Positions 22,202-31,660 of a stretch of 64,000 nucleotides of DNA are shown piece by piece. Source of the DNA: Paralithodes platypus (lineage: Eukaryota > Arthropoda > Malacostraca > Decapoda > Lithodidae); the NCBI GenBank assembly GCA_032716605.1, contig CM064523.1, positions 43,838,376 through 43,902,375 of the forward strand. The letters run 5' to 3'. The notes beneath the pieces were generated by a model. The model worked only from the letters and a program-made list of their open reading frames with translations. It had not been told where the DNA came from and did no database searches. Position numbers and translations under genes: made by a program. How positions within the stretch are numbered: position 1 is the stretch's first letter; each line of letters opens with the position of its first letter.

Positions 22202-22689
22202 GATGGAAATAGGGGTCTCCCCCCCGCCGGAATCAGCCAGCCACCAGCCTGTTGTAACAAGTGCTGGGGATTCTGGAAATAGAAATTAATTTATAATAAT
22301 AAATTACCTCTAGCCTACACTGGAGACCCCTAATGAGGCTGGCCACAAGGCCCGACGAAACATCACAGGATGAACTGACGCTCCGACGACCCAGCAGCAG
22401 CAGCAAGAAGAGGGAGAGGACCGCGAGAGGGGCCCAGAAGCAAATGCGAACTCTAGAAGGCTCCGCACCACATGCAGCCACCCTTGAACTAGAGCATTTG
22501 GTAAAAAAATTAAAAACTTTATATACAACTGCCTCAAAGTGACGGCCTGAAGCATAATCTTGCAGAATGGTAGCCTCCTAGCTATAATATAAAAAAGCTA
22601 AGGCGCAAAAACAACACAATAATAGCACACGTGGCGCGCAGATCCTGGGATACATAGGAGCCTCGTTACAATAGTACCCTAATTTACAC

Positions 22690-23155
22690 ACTTCCTGCAG
22701 ACGTACCAATGGGGCAGACCGTGCTAGCTAATCTAAACCTTGTTCACTACAACGCAGATGCATACAAATGAGTAAGGACTCATGAGAAGCGAAGGAACAA
22801 CGAATGAAGCTGGAGCACAGGGGACACCCGCCCGCTTGGTACGAACGCGGAAGGGAGAAGGAAGTTATGGCCACTAGGGGGCCGACGTCTGGAAGCCACG
22901 CACAAGAAATCCACACATGGAAAGCCATAATATAACAGATATTAAGTTAAATTTTCTTTTTTATTTGCCTACAAAGTTTTTTTCTGTAGGGTACCCAATC
23001 ATAAGACGATTCCATAAGAGAATTAAGCGAGCACTTATGAAGGAGTACTCCCTGACCCTTCCACGCCTGAGATTCAAAACTGCTGCCGCGGGTGTTGAAG
23101 GGAGACTTTTATATTAATAGGCAATATCGTCAATGATGGAGGGGCCACTATTAAA
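22690..23155 (-). repeat. DIRS right terminal repeat
   Basis: The 5' terminal repeat in the sense direction, read on the minus strand from AATAGTGGCCCCTCCATCAT inward. Its inner part (22860-23025) is repeated in inverted orientation at 15295-15480, and its outer part also occurs alone at 2157-2330. The outer edge abuts a TA run and the A-rich tail of LINE G. Confidence 0.7.
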
Positions 23156-23196
23156 TATATATATATATATATATTTTTTATTATTTTTTTTTTTTC
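23156..23196. repeat. TA run and poly(A)-type tail of LINE G copy 1
   Basis: On the minus strand the LINE ends in an A-rich run followed by TA repeats, consistent with its 3' tail. Confidence 0.7.
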
Positions 23197-24152
23197 TATG
23201 TGAGTGAGGGAGGCAAAAGGCAGAACTGCCTGTAGTGAGTGCCTCCCCCAGAGTTGAAAGAGTGACAGGGCCAAAAGCAAGGGACGTTCGAGCCAAATGC
23301 CTGGACACACAGAGTTGAAGCAATTTAAGTCATAGAAAGAAGGAAAGACTGATTCTAGGAGAGAGTTCCAGATCTCAGCTGTTGAATAGAAGAAAGTCTT
23401 AGAGTAACGTTTATCTCTTGGGTTGAAGAGTTGCACAGAGTAGGGGTTGGATTGTGTTGCAAGACGGGTGCCACGTGCCTTACATAGAAGAGGTGTTATA
23501 CACTGGGAGTGCTCCGAGAAACACTGATTATTATAGTAGCGATAGAATAGCAAGAAAGATGCAACTTTGCAGCGGAAAGAGAGAGGTTGCAGAGAGTTGG
23601 TGAGTGGACGGGAGGTAATGATACGAAAGGTCTTCCTTTCAACTTTGTCTAGAGTGTGGTGTGAGAGGATCCTCCCTATACATGTGAACAATTCTCAATA
23701 CAAGGACACACTGTGCCCCTGTGTAGAGCAAGAAATTGTGCAGGGGTAAAGAACTCCTTGAGGCAGTTGAGCACACTCAGCTTCTGGGAGGCTACCTAGC
23801 AAGACTGGTAATATGGTCCTTCCAATTGAGAGCAGAAGAAAATAAGGGCACCAATAATATTGAGAGAAGATGAAGGATTGATTTTTGTATTGTTGAAGTA
23901 TAAGGGAAAGTCCTCTGGGAGTTCCGGACGGGTAGTAAAATGGAGACATTGGGGTTTGGAGAAGCTTGAAAGATAACAAGGTTTTCTCTGCCCCAATTGG
24001 AAATAGTAGTTAAATCAGTGGATAAGCGTTCTATGGCTTCATTACGTTTGTTTTTGAGTGATTGCTGGCTCGGGCGTACTGGAAAACTAATTGAGTAGTG
24101 TAAGGTATAGTTGTCAGCATATGAATGGATGGGGCTGGAGGTACAGTTGAGA
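23175..24152 (-). pseudogene. LINE G reverse transcriptase, C-terminal half
   Basis: It starts just before the catalytic motif C, here SYADNYTLHYS near 24115 with the second catalytic Asp replaced by Asn. It runs through thumb-like sequence in shifting frames (SSLNIIGALIFF near 23870) to a C-terminal segment (KTFFYSTAEIWNSLLESVFP, 23400-23340) typical of these LINEs. Several frame changes disable it. The upstream half lies at 27382-28441, beyond the RTE insertion. Confidence 0.8.
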
Positions 24153-24364
24153 AGATCTATCTATCTATTGCCTGACGCCGTGATCCCCGAAGGAATGGCC
24201 ACGAACGAAACGCCCCCATGCACCTCTGTTACCAGTCAGTCGACGCCCCTCCTCCCATCCAGCACCGCCATCATCCATATACTTCTTCACTCCATCCTTC
24301 CACCTCTCCTTCGGTTTACCTCTCCCTCTCTGTCCATCCACCTCGCTCTCGTTCACCTTCTTAA

Positions 24365-25322
24365 CCCCTCCCGCCCAGGCAGCATTTTAAAATGACACCG
24401 CGGCAGTTGGGCCGGAGCCCGAGTGTCCTTTTAAAATACGTAAGCTTGAAAGCCTATTAACCCTCAACTATCGGGTAGTTTTGTAACATTACTACCTGCC
24501 AAATGGGTAGATTTACCCTAAACGAGCTTCATTCCATGCTCTTTTTCATGCATAAAGAAGAGCCAGAGCGTAATACAATTATGTATCTGTGAAAGGGCGA
24601 TAATTGAGCTTTCCAATGACACCTGAACCATCCTTGTACGACCACGGGTTCTCTTGCAACGATGTTGCAATACGAAGGGAAAAAACCTAAAATACAGTAA
24701 TTTCCTCAGTTTTTACCCTGTATCACGGGACCAGGGAGGTGTAGACATGTGGTGGTGGTGTCAGTGGCGGGACGATGTCCATGCTGAACGGTCAGAGCCC
24801 GCCTGCGGTCCTCCCACCGTGTGGACTCTCTCTCAGAGCCGATAATATGCTCAAAATTGCATAGGACTTAAGGCGGGACCCGCTCTTTAGGCCTTGGTTC
24901 TCTAACCGACTTAAGGCAGGACCCGCTATTTGAGGGTTAAGCGTGGTTTGAAAGCCGTGCGTCGACCGTATGCAAACAAAGCCAGTCTTCGTGACACCGC
25001 ACCTCCGAAAACAAGAAGGAGAAGTCGGATCAATGTTGTTGTTGTTTGGTAAGACGGAATTAGTGTCTGTAAATGTCCGATATTGCTCAATCCGCAGCTA
25101 AATGCTCTACACGGAAATCGTCATCACAACTGTACCAGTTGACCTATAGAGCTCTACTTAACATCAGTCTACAGATACGAAACAAGGCTATGTTTTGACG
25201 TGTGGGTGAATTCTCTAGCAGTTAAAATAACAAAGATAAGGCTAGGCCTATTACGACGTTTTTCGGCCAGATCGCCTGGATCTGAATGCTGTCCTTAGGA
25301 AGGCGAGCCCGGGCAAGAAGGG
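24365..25322. mobile_element. TTAA-flanked element family H, with nested B element
   Basis: Inserted in the RTE between TTAA 24361-24364 and 25323-25326. Left end CCCCTCCCGCCCAGGC, right end (reverse complement) CCCTTCTTGCCCGGGC. Without the nested 476-bp B copy it is about 478 bp. The RTE sequence rejoins correctly across one TTAA. Confidence 0.88.
24461..24936. mobile_element. TTAA-flanked MITE, subfamily B2, nested in H
   Basis: 476 bp between TTAA 24457-24460 and 24937-24940. Ends CCCTCAACTATCGGG and CCCTCAAATAGCGGG (reverse complement of the right end) form good inverted repeats. Carries the family B core. Confidence 0.92.
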
Positions 25323-25326
25323 TTAA

Positions 25327-25794
25327 TCATTCTTTCGCTTCCCATACGTTCCATATGGCCGAACCATCTCAAGGTGTTCCTTTTCACACTTTCCAGCACA
25401 TCTACCTCCACACCACACCTCCTTCTTACTTCCTCATTCGTCTGTCTATCCCTCCATGCAACTACGCACGCACTTCTCAAGTAACTCATTTCCACCCCTC
25501 TCACTCTTGGTCTGAGTCTCTCCACCAACGTCCATGCTTCACTTCCGTAAGTCAGTGTCGGGATAACCACACTGTCATGCAAGGATTTCTTTACTTCCAT
25601 ACTGACCACCCTATTTCTTGTTACTGCTTTCAGCATTCCTACAACCCTCTTTCCCTGTTGCACACTCTCCTGCACTTCTTCATCCATAGTCCCATATTTA
25701 CTCAACACACTGCACAGATACTTAAATGAGCTGACAATCTCCATGGCCTGAACGTTCAACTTCACCTCGCACTTTGTGGCTTCACCCCTTTCGA
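25327..25794 (-). pseudogene. RTE reverse transcriptase C-terminal segment
   Basis: The thumb and C-terminal domain of an RTE RT. Blocks include MEIVSSFKYLCSVLSK, KAVTRNRVVSMEVKKSLHD, PTLTYGSEAWTLVE, WRDRQTNEEVRRRCG and LRWFGHMERM, all matching 42074-42780. It is open for about 155 codons up to the TTAA insertion at 25326. The upstream part is at 26864, beyond the SINE and CR1 insertions. Confidence 0.85.
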
Positions 25795-25799
25795 AGACC

Positions 25800-25803
<4 letters not shown>

Positions 25804-25835
<32 letters not shown>

Positions 25836-25836
25836 G
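25804..25836. repeat. (TAA)n tail of the SINE
   Basis: About eleven TAA units next to the target duplication, read as the 3' tail of the minus-strand SINE. Confidence 0.85.
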
Positions 25837-25843
25837 TTCTTAA

Positions 25844-26753
25844 AGCTAGTGCATGCTAAACCAGCCAAGGACAGCCCAATAAGGCTGATTAGGCGTATTT
25901 CTATTCGGGTCCTGTACTATTACCCCATCCCCTTGCTCATGAGGGATGGTAATGATTTGAAGCCTAGAAAACAGTGTATAGGCGTTCGTAATAAGGCAAA
26001 CAGGATTCTCGGGTTCATCTCTAGGAGTGTGAGTAACAGAACTGCTGATGTTATCTTAAAACTTTACTTGTCATTAGTGAGACCCCATATGGATTATGCT
26101 GTCCAATTTTGGTGTCCTTATTACAGAATGGACATAGATTCATTGGAGAGAGTACAGCGTAGAATGACAAAAATGATCCATAATATAAGAAATGTTCCGT
26201 ATGAAGAAAGGTTGAAGAAATTAGATTTACATTCGTTAGAGAGACGCAGAGTTAGAGGGGATATGATAGAGGTGTTCAAGTGGGTTAGTGGGATTAACAA
26301 AGGGGACATGACAAATGTACTAAAGCTTAGTGATAGCGAAAGAACTCGTACCAATGGTTTCAAATTAGATAAATTTCGTTTCAGAAAAGATATAGGCAAA
26401 TATTGCTTTGGTAACAGAGTTGTAGATGGGTGGAATGGACTACCAAGTGCTATAGTGGGATCTAAAACTGTAGGGAGCTTTAAGATAAAATTGGATAAGC
26501 ATATGGACGAGAAGGGTTGGGTGTGAAGGGGGATCAGCCGGGTTGGGCCAATCAGCGCTCTGCAGACCCCCATAATCCTGCGTTAATCTCTAACCGTTTT
26601 GGTAAGATGATCCTCAGGGTATTAGAGTGTTGAGCCTATAATTGGGCTTTGTAATTGATTTGGGGTTGTGTGGGACAGGGATCTGCCTTGCTTAGGCCAA
26701 TCGGCTTTCTGCAGACTCCCATTTTCTTATGTTCTTATGTTCTTATGTTCTTA
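25844..26753 (+). mobile_element. CR1-type LINE 3' end
   Basis: A 5'-truncated LINE ending in TTCTTATG octamer repeats (about 26729-26753), the tail type of CR1 elements. AGTTCTT at 25837-25843 and 26754-26760 may be the target duplication, though the right copy could be part of the tail. Confidence 0.75.
25939..26526 (+). pseudogene. CR1-type reverse transcriptase C-terminal fragment
   Basis: The last 195 or so codons of a CR1/L2 RT: NKANRILGFISRSV, LYLSLVRPHMDYAVQFWCPY, DIDSLERVQRRMTKMI, RRVRGDMIEVFKWVSG and NRVVDGWNGLPSAIVGS, ending at the stop 26524-26526. It is related to but distinct from the C-terminus of the LINE at 2769-6089. The frame is intact to the stop, followed by a 3' UTR and octamer tail. 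The catalytic domain is missing through 5' truncation. Confidence 0.88.
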
Positions 26754-26774
26754 AGTTCTTGTGAAAAACCTTTA

Positions 26775-26853
26775 CTGCACCGAGCGTGGGCTTGATCCTG
26801 GGCCTTCTGGGTGGAAGTCCAAGACGTTAGTCACTACACCAGCGAGCCACAGT
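26775..26853 (-). repeat. tRNA-like SINE head
   Basis: The minus strand reads GGTGTAGTGACTAACG (A box), then CCACCCAGAAGGCCCAGGAT with a degenerate B box. It resembles an arthropod tRNA-Glu arm. It is the head of the SINE whose tail is at 25804-25836. Confidence 0.6.
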
Positions 26854-26863
26854 AGAACCATAA

Positions 26864-27381
26864 CCTTGCTCTTCCCCACATTTACCTTCTGATTCCGTTT
26901 TTCGCACACTGCTCCAAACATATTTACCAGACCCTGCAACTCCCATTCATTATCGCTCATCAGAACTGTATCATCAGCAAACAACAGTACAGGTAGCTTC
27001 CACTCATTTCCCTCCCTTATTAGCGATACAAAAAAACATCCACTGCTCTTCCTTGTATTTCTTTCATGACTCCATCCATATATACAGTAAACAAACACAG
27101 GGACATCATACACCCCTGTTTCAACCCAACATTCAGATCAAAGAACTCGCTCTGCTCATTTTCCACATGTACTGCCACCTTTGCACCCTTATAGATGCTC
27201 TTCACTGCTTTCAGCAACTTGCCATCTACTCCGTATATTCTAAGTACTTTCCACATACCTACTCTTTCCACTCTGTCATAGGCCTTCTCCAAGTCCATAA
27301 AGGCAACATACAGCTTTTGTTGCTTCTCCAGATATTTCTCCACAACACATTTCAGGGTATAAATCTATTCTACACATTTCA
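26864..27381 (-). pseudogene. RTE reverse transcriptase catalytic segment
   Basis: The RT palm of the nested RTE: FMDLEKAYDRVERVGMWKVL (motif A), NVGLKQGCMMSLCLFTVYMD (motif B) and LLFADDTVLMSDNEWELQGLV (motif C, catalytic Asp pair), then GKSKVMV at the SINE insertion. A frameshift near 27020 separates motifs B and C. The motif order and sequence match 42382-43350. It is 5'-truncated where it meets LINE G. Confidence 0.87.
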
Positions 27382-28640
27382 TTTATGAAAATTAGAAAGA
27401 GAATTGGAGATAGAACAGTGCCCTGAAGAACACTGGAGTTGAAAGGATGAGGAAGTGAGTGATGACTGTCCACAACCGCAGCTATGGAACGGCTGGAAAG
27501 GAAATTAGAGACAAAGGCACAGATGGAGGGATAGAAACCGAAAGAGGGTAGTTAGAAATTAAAGATTTGTGCCAGACTCTATCGAAAGCCTTCGATATGT
27601 TTAGTGCAATAGAAAAGGTCTCACCGAAGTCCCGAAAGGAGGATGACCAAGAGTTAGTAAGATATAAAAGAAGATCACCAGTTGAGCCAAACTGGCGATC
27701 TGAGAGTAGATTATGAGAAGAGAAATGCTTAAGAAATTTGGAAGCAAGAATAGTTTTAAAAACTTTAGAGATACAAGAGATGAGAGCAATTGGATGATAG
27801 TTGGAGGGTTGAGGGCAGTCACCCTTCTTTGGGACAGGTTGAATGAGAGCAAACTTCTAGCAAGAAGGGAAAACGTTAGAGGAGAGACAGAGACAAAAGA
27901 GTTTGCCTAGGCTGGGAGTCAGTACGGAAGCACAGTTTTTTAGTACAACAGGAGGAACACCGTCCGAATCGTATGCCTTCTTCGAATTAAGCCCAGAGAG
28001 GGTAGACAGGACATCTATTGAAGAGATTAGGATATTAGGCATAAGTACGAGAGAGGGGGATGGTGAGGGAGGAATAGCACCGGAATCATCCAAGGTGGAG
28101 TTTCTAGCAAAAGTTTGAGCGAAGAGCTCAGCTCTGTCAGAGGAAGAAGTGATGGTTGTGCCATCAGAGTGGATAATGGGAGGGAAAGATGAGGAAGAAC
28201 AATTGTTGGAGAGGTTTTCGGCTAGATGCCAGAAAGCTTGGGAGAAGTTAGAGTTGGATAGTTCAGTGCATTTATTATTGATGAAAGAGTGATTGGCAAG
28301 TCGAAGAACAGATTTGGCTTGATTCCGGGCAGAAACATATGAAGAATGAGATTTTTGAGTTCTAAGGCGTTGGTTCCGTTTGAATGCTTCCTCCTTGTTA
28401 TGGAAAGCAGTAGAACAAGCGTGGGTAAACCATGTTTGCATTAGACTGAGAGAAAAAAAAAAATAATTTATGCTTCCATGCCCGAGAGGATTACTTTGGT
28501 AATGCGTTCAGCACACTCCGAGTATCCCGGCCATGGAAGCAAAAGTAATTCCAAGGGAAATCAAAGAAGTACTGCCGATGAGTCTCCCAGTCGGCAGCAC
28601 CAAAGTGACACTGACGATCCCTGGCAAGATTTATAAAGTG
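27382..28640 (-). pseudogene. LINE G linker and reverse transcriptase N-terminal half
   Basis: In sense order: a linker (FGAADWETHRQYFFDFP near 28590), an open frame 28441-27857 with LRLANHSFINNKC, HSDGTTITSSSDRAEL and LNSKKAYDSDGVPPVVLKNC, then in a shifted frame QPSNYHPIALISVVSK and FRDFGETFSIALNISKAFDR (motif A) near 27600, and FRALFYLQF in place of the usual motif B near 27420. It stops at the RTE insertion. At least two frameshifts are present. The missing half is at 24152. Confidence 0.8.
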
Positions 28641-28644
28641 GCTG

Positions 28645-28955
28645 CTATGGCACTTATTACTGTATTAATTAAATTAATCCAACAAATTACGGATTTAATT
28701 TGAGTTTAGAACTAGTATCTGAGCTAAAGTACATTTGCATCATGTATACAAATGAAACTTACACACCTAATATTAACTTAAAGAAGAAAAATACACTGTA
28801 TATAAATATCCTAACCCACTTGAAGATTATGACGCGAATTGGCGATTGTTTTTTATTATTATTATGCAATTGAAATCAGCTAAAAAAGAATCTATTAAAT
28901 TCATAGGCATAATGGAGTTGGTTTTGGTCCAGTAGATTCCTAGGGATCCTTATGA
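28645..28955. other. AT-rich unassigned stretch
   Basis: No motif-bearing frame and no clear match elsewhere in the window, except that TCAGCTATGAAAGAATCTAT-like sequence recurs at 29330-29350, hinting at a diverged duplication of 28830-28960 at 29280-29410. Confidence 0.4.
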
Positions 28956-28959
28956 ATAT

Positions 28960-29275
28960 TATAATATTAGGCAATTTAATTTAGTTGTAAAGGCCCTCTA
29001 GAAATCAAAGGTGTGAAGTGTATATCAATTATCCCTCTAACTTAAAATAATGTCTTTCTAAGCTAATCAAAACCGTGTACAAATATCTAAAATAATCAGA
29101 ACAAATATTAAAGGCGTTAACCCCTTGAGTATTACGACTCGTTTTGTTAGACGATTTTTTACAGCTTAAGGGGACAATAATAGGGTAAAGACTCTTGAGT
29201 TTCATATACCCTTACAAATATTTATAAAATCGTCTAATAATAGCCAGAATAAACTATCAATAACATAACCCACAT
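28960..29275. repeat. TTAA-type repeat family D/E copy 2
   Basis: It matches 640-970 in the same orientation (TTAGTTGTAAAGGCCCTCTA, then GAAGTGTATATCAATTA and ATAATAGCCAGAATAAACTA). Borders are approximate. Confidence 0.5.
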
Positions 29276-29842
29276 GATGATTATGAAGCGAATTGACAAT
29301 ATATTTTGACTATCATTATGTGATTGAATTCAGCTATGAAAGAATCTATGAACGTCAGAGGCATAATTGAGTTGGTTTTGGTCCCGTAGATTCCTAGAGG
29401 TCCTTTCTAAGCTGCATAATATTGTCCTGTGGCAGAATATAATGAAGATAAATGTTGTCAAATACTGAGAAGGTTAAGAATAGCTACATATTTTCTAAAC
29501 AAAGAGGAGGTGTGGCGAATTAGTCATTCCACAAATATAGTAGGCCTATTTCTAGCAGCTTATAGTTTGATTCCCGGAACAGCTGGTGTACATATTTGTG
29601 CAGCTATACTGAGCTTCATCATACAGTAAGTCCACCAGCACACCTGAAGCATAAACCGGTATCGTATGATCGTTTTATACCTCAATATTTATCCTCAACA
29701 CTATTCTGGCAGCTATGAGGAAAACTTTCTTCACTAATTATCACGCCCAAAATAATGTGTAATCCGTCAGTTTCCAATACCAGTTCAAATCACTGCAGGC
29801 GTGTTGCAAGAAAACTGTTTATTGTATAAAGATGCAGTGGTG
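29276..29842. other. unassigned stretch
   Basis: The first 130 bp repeat 28830-28960 with divergence. A 66-codon frame at 29429-29629 has no recognisable feature. Nothing else is supported. Confidence 0.4.
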
Positions 29843-30720
29843 TGTTAGCCCCATTAATCTTGTTGTCAGTGTATGGGTTCCCACACATTCTGTAGGCTCG
29901 TGTGATAGTCACTTAATCCGTGTTGTTGTCAGTGTATGGGTACCCACACAGTCTACAGGCTCGTGTGATAGTCCCTTTATCCTTGTTGTTGTCAGTGTAT
30001 GGGTACCCACACAGTCTACAGGCTCGTGTGATAGTCCCTTTATCCTTGTTGTTGTCAGTGTATGGGTACCCATACAGTCTACAGGCTCGTGTGATAGTCC
30101 CTTTATCCTTGTTGTTGTCAGTGTATGGGTACCCATACAGTCTACAGGCTCATGTGATAGTCCCTTTATCCTTGTTGTTGTCAGTGTATGGGTACCCATA
30201 CAGTCTACAGGCTCGTGTGATAGTCTCTTAATCCTTGTTGTTGTCAGTGTATGGGTATCCACACAGTCTACAGGCTCGTGTGATAGTCTCTTAATCCTTG
30301 TTGTTGTCAGTGTATGGGTATCCACACAGTCTACAGGCTCGTGTGATAGTCTCTTAATCCTTGTTGTTGTCAGTGTATGGGTATCCACACAGTCTACAGG
30401 CTCGTGTGATAGTCTCTTAATCCTTGTTGTTAGTGTATGGGTACCCATACAGTCTACAGGCTCGTGTGATAGTCCCTTTATCCTTGTTGTTGTCAGTGTA
30501 TGGGTACCCACACAGTCTACAGGCTCGTGTGATAGTCCCTTTATCCTTGTTGTTGTCAGTGTATGGGTACCCATACAGTCTATAGGCTCGTGTGATAGTC
30601 CCTTTATCCTTGTTGTTGTCAGTGTATGGGTACCCATACAGTCTATAGGCTCGTGTGATAGTCCCTTTATCCTTGTTGTTGTCAGTGTATGGGTACCCAC
30701 ATAGTCTACAGGCTTGTGGT
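29843..30720. repeat. 63-bp minisatellite, about 14 copies
   Basis: Tandem units of 63 bp, one of 60 bp near 30432. Each contains GTGTATGGGTACCCACACAG or a variant, then CAGGCTCGTGTGATAG and CCTTGTTGTTGTCA. Because 63 is a multiple of three, long repetitive open frames exist on both strands; I do not regard them as genes. First and last units are diverged. Confidence 0.95.
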
Positions 30721-31238
30721 ATGTATCGGTGAGAACGCCATTTAGAGGCAGCTATAGTGATTACAAGCGGCCAACTGACGCCATATGTTGCTTTCTTCCA
30801 GACTTCCATATCTACGGCTCATTAGATCCACAGGATATGTTCACGGTAAACATTGACCACTTAACAGTAGCAAAAATGATGACACATAATAAGTGTTTGA
30901 AACTGTTATGAGTGTTAATTTGAAGAGATACATTCACAAAACAAATATTTACCTGTATCATTTTTGTTACAATTGAGCGATCAATCTTTACAGTGTAGCT
31001 CCTATGTCTGAAAGGTTGGAAATCCAAATAACTTAAATAGTGAATATATCAATAATTTAACTGTAGTAAGATAAAATCCTGCTGAGCATATGTAACTCTT
31101 TCACTGCGGCCAACATAAGTATATGTACTATAAAATATAGGCCTACACTGCAGCCAATGTGCATTATCGTTCTGGTAGTACCAGCTGAGTTGGTTGCACC
31201 AAACCATCCATCTTGTTGCCAGACGATTTCAGGAGGTT
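30721..31238. other. unassigned stretch
   Basis: No coding or repeat signature recognised. 30830-30905 and 30930-31000 contain loosely similar inverted segments (GTAAACATTGACC...). Confidence 0.35.
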
Positions 31239-31242
31239 TTAA

Positions 31243-31656
31243 CCCATTGGCTGTGGGAGACGTCCCGGAACGCCATGGCAATGTATAGCATTATACAGGC
31301 TTTTAAAGCCTGTGGAGACGAGTGTGAGTGAACGGGAGCGCGGGAGGCTCCCGTCCTCTCTCTAGCCAAGCGGCTAGGGCACTAAGGAGTATGAGGCATA
31401 CTCCTGCAAGACCTAGCAGCGCTGCCATGGGCAAATTTAGCGTGACATTAGCGATAATCGCTTAGTATTAGCGAATGTCTATGGTAGCGCTGCGGGTGAA
31501 GCTTGCGCACTACGAAGCTCATTATGGTGTCATTTTGAAGCTATTTTCTTCTAGTTTTTGGCTGAATACATTTAATTTCATTCAGTCACTTGCTTAATTA
31601 TTCAAGAGTGCCTGAATAAGCCCTAATATAGTGGAAATATGCCTGCAGCGTAAGTG
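31243..31656. mobile_element. TTAA-flanked MITE, family C copy 1
   Basis: 414 bp between TTAA 31239-31242 and 31657-31660. Ends CCCATTGGCTGTGGG and CACTTACGCTGCAGGC (reverse complement). The interior resembles 47422-47778 in inverse and shares an AATGACACCATAA-like core with family B. Confidence 0.82.
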
Positions 31657-31660
31657 TTAA

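Larger units (their letters stand above)
15295..23155 (-). mobile_element. DIRS-type tyrosine-recombinase retrotransposon
   Basis: On the minus strand, from about 23155: inverted terminal repeat, leader, gag-like protein in three frames (22201-19486), reverse transcriptase and RNase H, tyrosine recombinase (about 17100-16160), 3' non-coding region, an internal region complementary to the terminal repeat edges (15535-15650), and the second, inverted terminal repeat (15295-15480). This order, with a recombinase in place of an integrase, defines DIRS elements. It is disrupted by frameshifts and by a 480-bp TTAA MITE in the RT. DIRS elements integrate without target duplication, and none is seen. 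Confidence 0.88.
25804..26853 (-). mobile_element. tRNA-headed SINE with (TAA)n tail, interrupted by a CR1 end
   Basis: Target duplications AGACCATAA (25795-25803) and AGAACCATAA (26854-26863) flank an insert in the RTE. On the minus strand it begins with a tRNA-like head (26853-26775) and ends in a TTA/ATT repeat (25836-25804). The interior is largely a later CR1 3' end on the plus strand. Confidence 0.65.
24153..27381 (-). mobile_element. RTE-type LINE copy inside LINE G, itself multiply invaded
   Basis: An RTE-clade copy in three blocks: RT segment 27381-26864, RT C-terminal segment 25794-25327 and 3' end 24360-24153, ending in a GATA-type tail (ATCT repeats on the plus strand). The full-length relative is 42071-45286. 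Block 1/2 is interrupted by a SINE carrying a CR1 end, and block 2/3 by a TTAA element. The copy is 5'-truncated at about 27381. Confidence 0.88.
23175..28640 (-). mobile_element. LINE G copy 1, interrupted by an RTE element
   Basis: A Jockey-superfamily-like LINE on the minus strand in two blocks: linker and RT N-terminal half at 28640-27382 and RT C-terminal half plus tail at 24152-23175. Between them lies an RTE LINE. In the sense direction the first block ends after ILFLIFINEM and the second begins DLLNCTSSPIHSYADN, so the two halves are contiguous in the family; copy 2 (33110-37560) confirms this. Confidence 0.85.

Noticed and set aside
29832..30704. 290-codon open frame with 21-residue repeats
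   Set aside because: It is a translation of the 63-bp minisatellite; equally long frames exist on the opposite strand.
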